Shown: positions 37,482-46,978 of the stretch, piece by piece
How positions within the stretch are numbered: the stretch's first letter is position 1
Layout: every line of letters begins with the position of its first letter
The notes under the pieces: generated by a model
Databases searched by the model: none
What the model saw: the letters and a program-made list of their open reading frames with translations, nothing else
What the model was told of the DNA's origin: nothing
Source of the DNA: Kovacikia minuta CCNUW1
GTDB lineage: Bacteria; Cyanobacteriota; Cyanobacteriia; Leptolyngbyales; Leptolyngbyaceae
Direction: 5' to 3'
DNA: 64,000 nucleotides
NCBI RefSeq assembly: GCF_020091585.1
Contig: NZ_CP083582.1
Location: 6,644,536 to 6,708,535, forward strand
Translations under genes and position numbers: made by a program

Positions 37482-39836
37482 ATGGGAAAGTCTATGCGCC
37501 TGAATTCAGGTGATTACAGTCGGGGTGTAGTAGAATCCCCGTCCCTAGAGGAAATGCTGCATAAAAACCACCATTTTATTCAGCAGGTAACCGATACATC
37601 ACGAAATATCCTCTACATTTACGACCTGGCAGAGCAGAAAAACGTTTATATCAATCTTGCTATAACCACTGTTCTTGGTCACCATGCGGAAACCTTGAGT
37701 CAGGCTGGTTCATCTTTTTTGTTTAGCCTTCTGCATCCTGATGATGTTAAAAAGCTGGCTGAACACCAGCAACGCCTTTACACCGCTAGAGATAATGAAA
37801 CGTTTGAAATTGAATATCGATTGCAGCGGGCAGATGGAGAATGGTGCTGGCTCAGTTCGCGGGACACTATATTTTCTAGAAATCAGGATGGTTCCCCACG
37901 GCAAATTTTGGGTACAGCAAAGGAGATCAACCACCATAAGCAAATTGAAGAAGAACTGAGGCAACAAACAGAACGGGAACGATTGGTTAGTCGAATTGCG
38001 GAGCGAATTCACCAATCCCTAGATTTGCAAGAAATTTTGAATACTACCGTTGCGGATGTGCGCCAATTTCTGCAAACCGATCGCGTCATCATTTACCGCT
38101 TTGAATCAAATTGGAGCGGGATCGTTGCGGTTGAATCCGTTGGCGAGGGTTGGCTTTCACTTCTGGGAACGGCAATTAAAGATCCCTGTTTCGAAAAACC
38201 CTCAGTCAATAATCATGGACGGGGACGAATTCAGGCAGTTGAGGACATCCAAACGGCGGGATTAGCCGAGTGCTATGTTGAGCTATTGACCCAATATCAG
38301 GTCAGAGCAAATTTGGTGCTTCCAATTACCCATGAAGATAGGGTATGGGGGTTGTTAATTGCCCATCACTGCCGGGCACCCCGTCACTGGCAATCTCTAG
38401 AAATTGAACTGCTGCATGGGTTGGCAACGCAGGTCGCGATCGCCATCCAGCAGTCTGAGCTTTATCATCGAGTGCAGCAGTTGAACACGGATCTGGAACG
38501 GCAGGTGAGGGAGCGGACCCAGCAGTTTCAACAGTCCCTCACTTTTGCGGATGTTCTCAAGCGAATTACCGATCGCATCCGCGACTCCCTGGATGAACAA
38601 CAAATTTTGCAGACTGCTGTTCAGGAAGTGGTGAGTGTGCTGAAGGTGGACTATTGCTGTGCCGCTCTTTATGATCCGGAGCATACGACCGCAACGGTTC
38701 AGTATGAATTTACCCATGCGGATCTTGGTTCTGGGATTGGACAGGTTCTGCTGGTTGCCGATACCCCCAAAGTGCACGATCGATTGCTCAAGGGGGAGTT
38801 TTTTGAATCCTATGAGTGCGAGCGAACGGGATACCTGGCTTCAGCAGAAACAGGGGATATGGCATGCCCCGACTTGTTTGACCGATTTGCTGCCAAACTG
38901 CTCTGTCCCATTTTTCTTGATCCAGCTTCCTGCCAGCCTGGCTGGGACTCCCTCGAACAGAGTACCTGCGGGATTAAACCAGGAGCAATCGGCTATTTGG
39001 CAGTGATTGACCAGACCTATCACGTTTTTTCTGACACAGAGATTAAGCTGGTGAATCAGGTGGCAAACCAATGTGCGATCGCTATCCGACAGGCCAGGCT
39101 TTATCAAGCATCTCAAGCCCAGGTCAAAGCACTGGAGCGGCTAAATCATTTGAAGGATGATTTTCTCAGCACAGTTTCCCATGAACTGCGAACCCCCGTT
39201 GCCAGTATGAAAATGGCGATTCAAATGCTGGAGCTATCCTTAAAACAGGAGGCTCAGCCCCCATCCGAAAAAACTTCTCGTTATCTCCAAATTCTGTATC
39301 ACCAGTGCGAACGGGAAATAGGTTTGATTACAGACCTTCTGGATCTACAACGGTTAGAAGCAGGCATTCAACCCTTGAATCCGACCAGAATTACTCTGCA
39401 ACTTTGGATTCCGCAGCGGGTAATCCTGTTTCAAGAACTCGCCAAAAATCGCCAGCAAACGCTTCAAATCGAAATTTCTCCTGAGATTCCAACCCTGACC
39501 TGTGATGCACCAAGCCTGGAGCGTATCCTCGTCGAACTGCTGAATAATGCCTGTAAATATAGCCCTCCAGGATCAACCCTGCACTTTAAAGTCTGGGCTG
39601 AAGCTGCAAAGATCTGCCTCAGCGTTTCTAACACAGGGGTTAAAATTCCTGTCGAGGAGATTTCTGCCATTTTTGATAAATTTCACCGTGTTCCCAACAC
39701 CGATCCCTGGAAGCAAGGGGGGACGGGCTTAGGGTTGGCACTGGTGCAAAAGCTGGTTAACCATCTCAGTGGTTCGATTCGGGTTGAGAGCACAGCCGAG
39801 CAAACCTGTTTCACGGTTGAGTTACCTTTGACATAG
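37482..39836 (+). CDS. PAS-GAF-GAF sensor histidine kinase with DXCF cyanobacteriochrome-like GAF
   Basis: 784 residues from ATG 37482. Order: PAS/PAC (about 30-150), first GAF (about 165-325), coiled coil, second GAF (about 350-540), HisKA with SHELRTPVASM (phospho-His near 567) and HATPase with GGTGLGLALVQKLV. The first GAF has DRVIIYRFESNWSGIV, then DPCF (Cys codon 38187-38189) and ECYVELL (Cys codon 38271-38273). The two cysteines are exactly 28 residues apart, as in the DXCF cyanobacteriochrome TePixJ. The usual CH after the second Cys is CY here. It probably binds a bilin and senses blue/green light. No partner regulator is adjacent. Confidence 0.8.
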   Translation: MGKSMRLNSGDYSRGVVESPSLEEMLHKNHHFIQQVTDTSRNILYIYDLAEQKNVYINLAITTVLGHHAETLSQAGSSFLFSLLHPDDVKKLAEHQQRLYTARDNETFEIEYRLQRADGEWCWLSSRDTIFSRNQDGSPRQILGTAKEINHHKQIEEELRQQTERERLVSRIAERIHQSLDLQEILNTTVADVRQFLQTDRVIIYRFESNWSGIVAVESVGEGWLSLLGTAIKDPCFEKPSVNNHGRGRIQAVEDIQTAGLAECYVELLTQYQVRANLVLPITHEDRVWGLLIAHHCRAPRHWQSLEIELLHGLATQVAIAIQQSELYHRVQQLNTDLERQVRERTQQFQQSLTFADVLKRITDRIRDSLDEQQILQTAVQEVVSVLKVDYCCAALYDPEHTTATVQYEFTHADLGSGIGQVLLVADTPKVHDRLLKGEFFESYECERTGYLASAETGDMACPDLFDRFAAKLLCPIFLDPASCQPGWDSLEQSTCGIKPGAIGYLAVIDQTYHVFSDTEIKLVNQVANQCAIAIRQARLYQASQAQVKALERLNHLKDDFLSTVSHELRTPVASMKMAIQMLELSLKQEAQPPSEKTSRYLQILYHQCEREIGLITDLLDLQRLEAGIQPLNPTRITLQLWIPQRVILFQELAKNRQQTLQIEISPEIPTLTCDAPSLERILVELLNNACKYSPPGSTLHFKVWAEAAKICLSVSNTGVKIPVEEISAIFDKFHRVPNTDPWKQGGTGLGLALVQKLVNHLSGSIRVESTAEQTCFTVELPLT

Positions 39837-40070
39837 TCATTCTCCCTGGGGTGAAGTGCTGTCATAATACTGGCTCCGAACCCTACCCTCTGCCTTTTCT
39901 TTAAGGAGTCAGATTTTGAGTCTGATCCTGTCTTAAAATGAAAAGTTCAGGTTGTGCACTTTTGTAGCCGTGGCTATATAGGGTACGTTATCTTGTGTCA
40001 TTGAAGCCCTTATCTTTGGCAATCAATCCTAAAACCTGACCTCTGACCCCTGACCCCCGCACTATCCAAC

Positions 40071-40568
40071 GTGGCTCTCATTCTTAGCAGCGATCATCTC
40101 CAGGCAATTAAGATCCAGGCAGAAGGCACCTATCCGGAGGAGTGCTGTGGTTTGTTGCTGGGGCGGGTAGCAACAAAAGATAAGATTGTTGTAGATGTTT
40201 GGGAAACAAAGAATGCCTGGGATGCCCAGGTTGCTGCCGACTTGTCTGATGAATCTTTGCTCACGAAAACTGAACGCTATTGGATTGCCCCGGAGGAGAT
40301 GCTGGCTGGAATGCGCGATGCCCGCCACCGAAATCTGGAAGTAATTGGAATTTATCACTCCCACACTGACCATCCAGCAGTCCCTTCGGAGTGCGATCGC
40401 CGCCTTGCCTGGTCCCAGTATTCCTATCTAATTATCTCTGTCAATCAGGGCAAAGCTGGAGCTTCTCAGAGCTGGATGCTCGATCGTCATCATCAGTTTC
40501 AGTCTGAAGCAATCCAGATCCAGTCTGATGCTCGAATGCGACGGCAGTCGCTCATATCCCATCTTTAA
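40071..40568 (+). CDS. M67-family JAMM metallopeptidase
   Basis: 165 residues from GTG 40071. JAMM zinc motif: EECCGLLLG (Glu), then GIYHSHTDHPAVPSECD (HxH...SxxxD). JAMM proteases in bacteria release a sulfur carrier protein from its adduct, for example in cysteine synthesis. The next gene, with MoeB and rhodanese domains, fits such a pathway. No ThiS/MoaD-like carrier gene is seen in this window. Confidence 0.85.
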   Translation: MALILSSDHLQAIKIQAEGTYPEECCGLLLGRVATKDKIVVDVWETKNAWDAQVAADLSDESLLTKTERYWIAPEEMLAGMRDARHRNLEVIGIYHSHTDHPAVPSECDRRLAWSQYSYLIISVNQGKAGASQSWMLDRHHQFQSEAIQIQSDARMRRQSLISHL

Positions 40569-40665
40569 TCATTAACGACCATTCCAACCTTTGGAAAGTC
40601 ACTCGGTACTTGCATTTGCTCTGCACTGAATACAGTCCTTTCTCTCCATTTTTCTGCATTACGCT

Positions 40666-41841
40666 ATGCTAAATCCCAATCTTGACGAGATTCAGCTCAC
40701 AAAAGACGAGTACGAACGCTATTCCCGCCACCTGATCCTGCCCGAAGTTGGGTTAGAAGGACAAAAGCGCCTGAAAGCTGCCAGTGTTCTCTGTATCGGT
40801 ACAGGTGGGTTGGGGTCTCCCCTCCTGCTCTACCTGGCAGCCGCCGGAATTGGCCGCATCGGGATCGTCGATTTTGACATCGTTGATAGTTCCAATCTGC
40901 AACGGCAAGTCATTCACGGCACCTCCTGGGTGGGCAAACCCAAGATCCAATCTGCCAAGAATCGGATTTTGGAGATCAACCCGCATTGCCAGGTAGATTT
41001 GCACGAAACCCGCTTCAGTTCTGAAAATGCCCTCGATATCGTTAAAGATTACGATATTGTGGCAGATGGCACCGATAATTTCCCGACCCGTTATCTGGTC
41101 AACGACGCCTGCGTCATCCTGGGTAAACCGAACGTTTACGGCTCTATCTTCCGATTTGAAGGACAGGCAACGGTCTTTAATTATGAGGATGGACCCAATT
41201 ATCGCGACCTGTATCCCGAACCACCACCACCAGGGCTGGTGCCTTCCTGCGCTGAAGGGGGTGTACTGGGCATCCTACCCGGTATCATTGGGGTAATTCA
41301 GGCCACGGAAACCGTCAAAATTATTTTGGGCAAAGGCACGACCCTTAGTGGTCGTTTGTTACTCTTTAACGCGCTGGATATGAAGTTCCGGGAGTTGAAG
41401 TTGCGTCCCAATCCCGTGCGCCCTGTCATCGATCGGTTGATTGATTACGAAGAGTTCTGTGGCATTCCTCAAGCCAAAGCAGCCGAAGCAAAGGAGCGTG
41501 CAGCCATGCAGGAAATGACTGTCCAAGACCTCAAACAATTGTTAGACAGTGGTGCGGATGATTACGTGCTGCTGGATGTACGCAATCCCAATGAATACGA
41601 AATTGCTCGGATTCCAGGGGCGGTTCTGGTGCCCTTACCAGAGATCGAGAATGGCGATGGGGTAACTCAGGTGAAGGAGCTACTCAATGGGCATAAATTG
41701 ATTGCCCATTGCAAACTCGGTGGGCGTTCTGCCAAAGCCCTGGCCCTTCTGAAGGAGAAGGCAGGGATTGAAGGCATCAATGTCAAGGGTGGAATCACTG
41801 CCTGGAGCCGCGAAGTTGATTCTTCGGTGCCAGAGTACTAA
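40666..41841 (+). CDS. moeB: MoeB/ThiF adenylyltransferase fused to rhodanese
   Basis: 391 residues. N-terminal E1-like domain (about 10-260): RYSRHLILPEVGLEGQKRLKAASVLCIGTGGLGSPLLLYLAAAGIGRIGIVDFD, and DGTDNFPTRYLVNDAC. C-terminal rhodanese domain (about 285-390) with the active-site loop AHCKLGGRSAKAL (Cys). Activates a sulfur carrier C-terminus as adenylate and passes sulfur to it. The JAMM gene upstream points to a shared role in molybdopterin, thiamin or cysteine sulfur chemistry. Confidence 0.93.
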   Translation: MLNPNLDEIQLTKDEYERYSRHLILPEVGLEGQKRLKAASVLCIGTGGLGSPLLLYLAAAGIGRIGIVDFDIVDSSNLQRQVIHGTSWVGKPKIQSAKNRILEINPHCQVDLHETRFSSENALDIVKDYDIVADGTDNFPTRYLVNDACVILGKPNVYGSIFRFEGQATVFNYEDGPNYRDLYPEPPPPGLVPSCAEGGVLGILPGIIGVIQATETVKIILGKGTTLSGRLLLFNALDMKFRELKLRPNPVRPVIDRLIDYEEFCGIPQAKAAEAKERAAMQEMTVQDLKQLLDSGADDYVLLDVRNPNEYEIARIPGAVLVPLPEIENGDGVTQVKELLNGHKLIAHCKLGGRSAKALALLKEKAGIEGINVKGGITAWSREVDSSVPEY

Positions 41842-42015
41842 GGGATGTTGCAACGGTTTATACGTAAGCAGGGTATATCCTGATTGAAGAATCCGGGAGT
41901 CAGGAGCCAGAAGCCAGAATAGATGGGCATTCTGGCTCCCGGCTTCTGAATTCTGATTTATGGATTCTACCCGCAGAACTTAACTATCCGTAATGAACCT
42001 TGTACAGTGGATAGG

Positions 42016-43446
42016 ATGATATTTGCAGAACCGATGGTAAGCCCGATGAATTGGGTATCGTTCCCAGTATTGACCTATTTCCACGCTTTCAACCTTCCCG
42101 TTCCCCTGCTGGCAACTACTGACGCAGAAAGTAGCTCTCTGGTATTAGCGGGGGTACTTCTGAGTTTGGTGGTTATTTACCTGGCAAGTAAATTAGGGGG
42201 AGAGCTTTGTGCCCGAATTGATCTGCCGCCCGTTTTAGGAGAGTTACTGGCAGGGGTGGTGGTGGGTGTGTCTGCTCTGCATCTGCTGATCTTTCCTGAA
42301 GCCGGGGAAGATGGAAGCCATTCTCTGATTATGACCCTGCTACAAGCCACGGCAAATCTTAGCCCTGATGCATTGACTTCCGTATTTCACTCCCAAAGCG
42401 AGGTGATTTCGGTTCTATCTGAGCTGGGCGTCATTATTCTGTTGTTTGAAATTGGCCTGGAGTCCGATTTAAAGGAATTGTTGCGGGTCGGAATTCAGGC
42501 GACGGTAGTGGCGGTGGTGGGGGTGGTTGTTCCCTTTGCGCTGGGGACGGCTGGATTGATGTTGATCTTCGGAATTCCGTCGGTGCCAGCGATTTTTGCT
42601 GGGGCGGCACTAACGGCGACCAGCATTGGTATTACGGCTAAAGTTCTGGCAGAGATTCAGCGGCTTTCTTCCAGAGAGGGGCAGATTATTATTGGTGCAG
42701 CTGTCATGGATGACATCCTGGGCATTATTGTGCTGGCAGTTGTTGCCAGTCTTGCCAGGGATGGAAAGGTTGAGGTTGGTAATGTTGTCTATTTAATTAT
42801 TAGTTCAGCGGTTTTTTTGATTGGGGCAATTTGGATTGGGCGGTTACTAACGCCTTTTTTTGTGACGCTAGTCGATGGGATGAAGACCCGTGGGCAATTG
42901 CTGCTTTCGGCGCTAATTATTGCCTTCGTTCTTTCCTATGTGGCAGCAGTGATTCAGCTTGAGGCAATTTTGGGAGCATTTGCAGCCGGGCTGATTTTGG
43001 CAGAAACTGAGAAGCAACGAGAGTTGCAGAAACAGGTGATTCCGATCGCCGATATGCTGACACCTATTTTTTTCGTGGTGGTGGGTGCCCGTACCGATAT
43101 TGGGGTGCTTAATCCATTCGTGCCTGAGAACCGAGAAGGGCTGATCATGGCATCTTTTTTGATTATGGTTGCCATTTTCGGGAAGCTTGTGACCGGGCTA
43201 AGTGTGTTTGGGCAACCTGGTATTAACCGCCTTGCGATCGGGGTTGGGATGATTCCCCGTGGGGAGGTGGGTCTGGTGTTTGCGTCGGTTGGTTCAGCCA
43301 GTGGAGTGCTAACCCAATCCCTGGAAGCCGCCATCATCGTGATGGTGATTTTAACCACCTTCCTGGCTCCACCGTTACTGCGGGTTGTATTTAATCAGGG
43401 AAATGGGGTGGTGGAACCAGTGGAAGCCCCAGATCCGACAGAGTAG
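42016..43446 (+). CDS. Cation:proton antiporter (CPA2 type)
   Basis: 476 residues, about 12 transmembrane segments: GELLAGVVVGVSALHL, LLFEIGLESDLKELLRVGIQATVVAVVGVVVPFALG, GAALTATSIGITAKVLAEIQRLSSREGQIIIGAAVMDDILGIIVL. The AxMDDI(L)G motif carries the transport Asp. Similar to the NhaS3-type antiporters of thylakoid or plasma membranes of cyanobacteria. Alternative starts at 42007 (GTG) and nearby Met codons. Confidence 0.88.
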   Translation: MIFAEPMVSPMNWVSFPVLTYFHAFNLPVPLLATTDAESSSLVLAGVLLSLVVIYLASKLGGELCARIDLPPVLGELLAGVVVGVSALHLLIFPEAGEDGSHSLIMTLLQATANLSPDALTSVFHSQSEVISVLSELGVIILLFEIGLESDLKELLRVGIQATVVAVVGVVVPFALGTAGLMLIFGIPSVPAIFAGAALTATSIGITAKVLAEIQRLSSREGQIIIGAAVMDDILGIIVLAVVASLARDGKVEVGNVVYLIISSAVFLIGAIWIGRLLTPFFVTLVDGMKTRGQLLLSALIIAFVLSYVAAVIQLEAILGAFAAGLILAETEKQRELQKQVIPIADMLTPIFFVVVGARTDIGVLNPFVPENREGLIMASFLIMVAIFGKLVTGLSVFGQPGINRLAIGVGMIPRGEVGLVFASVGSASGVLTQSLEAAIIVMVILTTFLAPPLLRVVFNQGNGVVEPVEAPDPTE

Positions 43447-43906
43447 AAGTCAGGAGTCAGGGGGGAGTTTCCCTCTCCCCATTCCTAATTCTCAATTCCC
43501 CACTCCCTACCTCCCACTCCCCATTTCTTAAAGAAGATAATTTTTCCCGATCGCTCCTTTCGGACATCGAGTATATTCTTACAGCAGTTTTTCTTAGAAC
43601 AGCCGTTTACCACCGGGGAAGCCTGGAGAGAAACGGTTAGCCATCTATAGTCTATTTTTTCAAAACATGAAACGTTTCTTTTCCCCAGACCCCATAGTCT
43701 ATTTTCTCCAGGGGGACGTACAGTTGTAGCTTCACAATGAAACTAAATGGGCGGATTTACGTCTAGCAAGTGTGCATTCAGGTGCGGGTTTTTCCTTTAT
43801 TTACACAAAATTAATCCGGCAGCTTGAATCCTAAATTGAGGTGAGGATTGGTTGTGCAATGTCCCTGCTGTTTTTTCCAGCTTTTTAGAAGCTAAATTGA
43901 GAGATC
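43447..43906. other. Intergenic region upstream of the amidase gene
   Basis: No gene. ATAGTCTATTTT occurs twice (near 43646 and 43691), a possible regulatory repeat. The amidase promoter should be here. Confidence 0.45.
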
Positions 43907-45475
43907 GTGAAACATTTTCCCTACGCTTTGCTGGTTGCTGCTTCCCTGCTCCTGCTTCCGCTTCCTGCTCAGGCATCCCGGTTGTCGAACTGGAAATTTG
44001 ATAACGGACAGAATCGGCTAGAATTTACAACCGATCAGGATGTTCAGCCCAAAGCCCAACTGGTTACTGAGCCTACCCGACTGGTCATTGATTTGCCGGG
44101 AATTATTCTGGGACGGCCATCCTTTACCCAATCGGTGAGTAGTCGGGGAATTCGTGCGGTTCGGTTTGGGCAGTTTGACCGTGGTACAACCCGGATTGTT
44201 GTGGAATTGGCACCGGGTTATACGCTCAACCCTAATCAGGTGAAGTTTCGAGGGATTACTGCCCGCCAATGGACTGTGCAATTGCCAGCTCCCGAACGCC
44301 TGGCTACAACTTCAGCCCCCCGATCGCCGGAAGTCAGGAGTTCCTCCAGCAGGCAACCGACAGTTTATGTTGTCCCCGCGATCGTCGCTCCTGTTACTTC
44401 AGGGGCGATGTTTAATCGGGCACCGGTTACGCGCAATAGTGGTGGTCCTGACAATGACAACAGCCGCCCACCTAACAATGTTACCGCCCTGCCGCCCAGC
44501 CCTTCCCTGACTACCATTGAATCGGTTCAGCTCCAAAACGGCGGCAATCAGCTGCTGATTCAGGCAAACCAACCCTTACGGTATGAATCGGGTTGGAATC
44601 GGAGAAATGGGTTTTACCAGATTACGCTTCAGTCGGCACGGCTGGCCAAGCAAATCAAAGGGCCTCAACTGGATGCGAGTAGCCCGGTGCTGGCGGTTCG
44701 GCTTCGGCAGGAAGATTCCCGTACTGTTGTGATTTTGGTGCAACCGGCAGCAGGGGTTCAAATCAACAATTTGAATCAGCCGACTGAACAAACCCTGGCA
44801 TTGCAGCTCCAGCGCAATCAAGTTGGTTATACACCCCCCCGGCGAGGGCCGATCGCAACAATTCCGGTTCCAACGGCTCCCCGTTCCAGTAGTAGTCCCC
44901 CCCTGACGATGCCACGGGTTCCCAACGGCAAAGTAGTGGTGGTGGTGGACCCCGGTCATGGGGGACCCGATCCAGGTGCGGTTGGAATTGGGGGATTACA
45001 GGAGAAGGGGATTGTGCTGGACATCAGTACCCAGGTCGCTAATTTGTTAGAAAAACAGGGAGTTCAGGCAGTTTTAACGCGGCGGGATGATAGTGATGTG
45101 GACCTGGAACCCCGGGTTCGGCTGGCGGAGCAGATTAATGCCACGGTGTTCGTCAGTATCCACGCAAACTCCATTGATATGAGCCGACCTGATATTAGTG
45201 GGTTGGAAACCTATTACTACCAAAATGGAGAGCAACTTGCCCGAACGATTCATAGCAGCATTTTGGAGGCAACAGGGATTCCCGATCGACGGGTCAGGAC
45301 TGCCCGGTTTTACGTGCTTCGAAAGACATCGATGCCGTCTGTGCTCGTTGAAGTAGGATTTGTCACCGGGCGAGACGATGCTGCCCGATTGTCAAATCCT
45401 TCTTACCGGACGCAGATGGCAGCTGCGATCGCACGCGGTATTCTACAGTACATTCAAAGGGCAGCCGGATCTTAG
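43907..45475 (+). CDS. amiC: N-acetylmuramoyl-L-alanine amidase (AMIN + Amidase_3)
   Basis: 522 residues from GTG 43907. A signal peptide (residues 1-24) is followed by an AMIN domain (about 25-120), a Pro/Ser linker, a second AMIN-like domain (about 205-300) and an Amidase_3 domain (about 340-520). Zinc ligands: DPGHGGPDPGAVG, LQEKG, SIHANS; catalytic Glu in VEVGFVTG. Cleaves septal peptidoglycan in the periplasm. Two AMIN domains point to localisation at the division plane or cell junctions. It lies 51 bases upstream of murI. Confidence 0.92.
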   Translation: MKHFPYALLVAASLLLLPLPAQASRLSNWKFDNGQNRLEFTTDQDVQPKAQLVTEPTRLVIDLPGIILGRPSFTQSVSSRGIRAVRFGQFDRGTTRIVVELAPGYTLNPNQVKFRGITARQWTVQLPAPERLATTSAPRSPEVRSSSSRQPTVYVVPAIVAPVTSGAMFNRAPVTRNSGGPDNDNSRPPNNVTALPPSPSLTTIESVQLQNGGNQLLIQANQPLRYESGWNRRNGFYQITLQSARLAKQIKGPQLDASSPVLAVRLRQEDSRTVVILVQPAAGVQINNLNQPTEQTLALQLQRNQVGYTPPRRGPIATIPVPTAPRSSSSPPLTMPRVPNGKVVVVVDPGHGGPDPGAVGIGGLQEKGIVLDISTQVANLLEKQGVQAVLTRRDDSDVDLEPRVRLAEQINATVFVSIHANSIDMSRPDISGLETYYYQNGEQLARTIHSSILEATGIPDRRVRTARFYVLRKTSMPSVLVEVGFVTGRDDAARLSNPSYRTQMAAAIARGILQYIQRAAGS

Positions 45476-45517
45476 AGGCTATCTGAGAAGTTAAGTTAGT
45501 GTTCGTACTACTTGGAG

Positions 45518-45528
45518 GTGTGAGGAGT
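45518..45528 (+). promoter_or_regulatory. Perfect complement of the Yfr1 core at the murI start
   Basis: GTGTGAGGAGT at 45518-45528 overlaps the murI Shine-Dalgarno region and GTG start. It is the exact reverse complement of the Yfr1 small RNA core (ACTCCTCACAC). Yfr1 is known to pair with such sites to block translation. No Yfr1 gene is seen in the window. Inference only. Confidence 0.35.
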
Positions 45529-46403
45529 GTTGACCAATCGATTTGCCACCAGCGACCTGTCTGTGGTTAGCCAAAATTCTGCTCCGATCGGAATTTTTGA
45601 CAGTGGCGTTGGCGGATTGACTGTCCTGCGGGAACTGTACCGTCAGCTTCCCCACGAATCGGTGATTTATTTTGGAGATACGGCCCGGCTTCCCTACGGC
45701 ACGCGATCGCAGGCTCAAATTCTGCAATTTGTCCGAGAAATACTTACCTGGATGGTGCAGCAGGGCGTCAAAATGGTGATTATGGCGTGTAACACCAGTT
45801 CTGCCCTGGCACTGGAAACGGTTCGCTCTGAATTCAACATTCCTATCCTGGGTTTGATTTTGCCGGGTGCCAGAGCCGCAGTGCAACGAGGACGACGCAT
45901 CGGAGTTATTGCCACACCTGCCACCGCTGCCAGCAATGCCTATCGCCGTGCGATTCTAGAAATTGAAGCCACTGCCCAGGTTTGGCAGATGGGGTGTCCT
46001 GAATTTGTTCCCTTAATTGAGCAAAATCGATTAGAAGACCCCTATACCTACGAAGTTGCCCAGGGCTATCTAGAGCGCATAGTTGCAACGACAAATTGAT
46101 ACCCTGATTTATGGCTGCACCCACTATCCCTACCTGGCCCCCATCCTGCACCAGATCCTACCGCCAACCGTCAAGCTGATTGACCCAGCCGTTTATGTGG
46201 TAGCGGCAGCAGCGCAGGAACTGGATTTGTTAGGGCTAAAAAATGTTCGCCCTCCCATGCCCACCCGTTTTTGTGTCAGTGGGTTTCCCCAGCCCTTTGT
46301 TCAGCTTGCCTCTCGATGGCTCGGCTGTGCGCCCGTGGTAGAGCATGTCAGCCTTCCCGATCGCATCTATCAGCCAGCGACCCTGGAGGTTGTAGAGCAA
46401 TGA
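45527..46403 (+). pseudogene. murI: Glutamate racemase gene, frameshifted
   Basis: The first part (GTG 45527, GGAGG 8 nt upstream) codes GIFDSGVGGLTVLRELYRQLP...MACNTSSALALETVRSEF with the first catalytic Cys, then stops at 46099. The rest (LQRQIDTLIYGCTHYPYLAPIL..., second catalytic Cys) reads in the +1 frame to 46403. Removing one base near 46082 gives a continuous protein of about 291 residues. MurI makes D-Glu for peptidoglycan and is usually essential, so a sequence error or a paralogue elsewhere is likely. Confidence 0.85.
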
Positions 46404-46447
46404 TGGGGTAGGGTGGCTTGTAAATTGACGCCAATAGGGGGGAGACG

Positions 46448-46491
46448 GGGAACATGGTGAGCCAGAAATTGATTAGGCTCTCGGCGTTCCC
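46448..46491 (+). terminator. Hairpin after murI
   Basis: GGGAAC (46448-46453) pairs with GTTCCC (46486-46491), and GAGCC (46459-46463) pairs with GGCTC (46476-46480) inside it. It begins 45 bases past the murI stop. Confidence 0.55.
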
Positions 46492-46533
46492 TTATTTCCG
46501 CGTTAATTTCATCCCCCCTGAGGGGTAAGGTTC

Positions 46534-46647
46534 CTAACGGGGGCGCGATACTCTACTGGAGCGTTGCGCCACCGTCAGTAGCAAATACACAATAAACAGA
46601 TAGGCAACCGAAATCGGAATGATAAGAAACAAACTGGAGTGAGCCAT
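46534..46647 (-). CDS. Candidate 37-aa single-span membrane protein
   Basis: ATG at 46647 reads MAHSSLFLIIPISVAYLFIV and continues through one transmembrane helix (about residues 5-28) to a basic tail (RSSRVSRPR) and a TAG stop. Size and layout resemble the small subunits of photosynthetic complexes, but it matches none I can name. No clear Shine-Dalgarno site. A longer 61-codon frame overlaps it in another register and looks worse. Confidence 0.4.
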   Translation of the reverse strand: MAHSSLFLIIPISVAYLFIVYLLLTVAQRSSRVSRPR

Positions 46648-46978
46648 AGGGCAAAGACAGCCAAGAGCGGCAGCGGAGTTGAACCAAAGAAAATTGCATC
46701 GAACAACGATCAGCCCGCATCACTGCTGACCGACCCAAAAATACTTACCCCACTCGTCCGGGGGAAATTCCCCAGCAAAAAGCTATGAAGCCTGTCAGTT
46801 CCTTGCTAACTGGCTGCGCTACCCAACTTTTTGACATTTTCCAGTCAAGACAGCATTTTCAATAGAAACGCCCGAAACTGTAAAATGCAAAATCAAATAG
46901 CTGCCTTGTACCCTAGCCAGAACCAATGCTTCTATCACTCTCCGCCAGGAGTTTCGTTGCCGTGCAACTGCCCTAAAC

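Noticed and set aside
45490-45560. A Yfr1 gene on the minus strand
   Set aside because: The core ACTCCTCACAC is present there, but flanking stem-loops and a terminator are not; the site is better read as a possible target on the plus strand.
46076-46099. Programmed +1 frameshift in murI
   Set aside because: No known slippery codon-stop combination at the junction, and no precedent for murI that I know of.
46553-46738. 61-codon minus-strand frame over the 37-aa candidate
   Set aside because: Cys/Arg-rich with no fold pattern; the other register gives a clean membrane helix.
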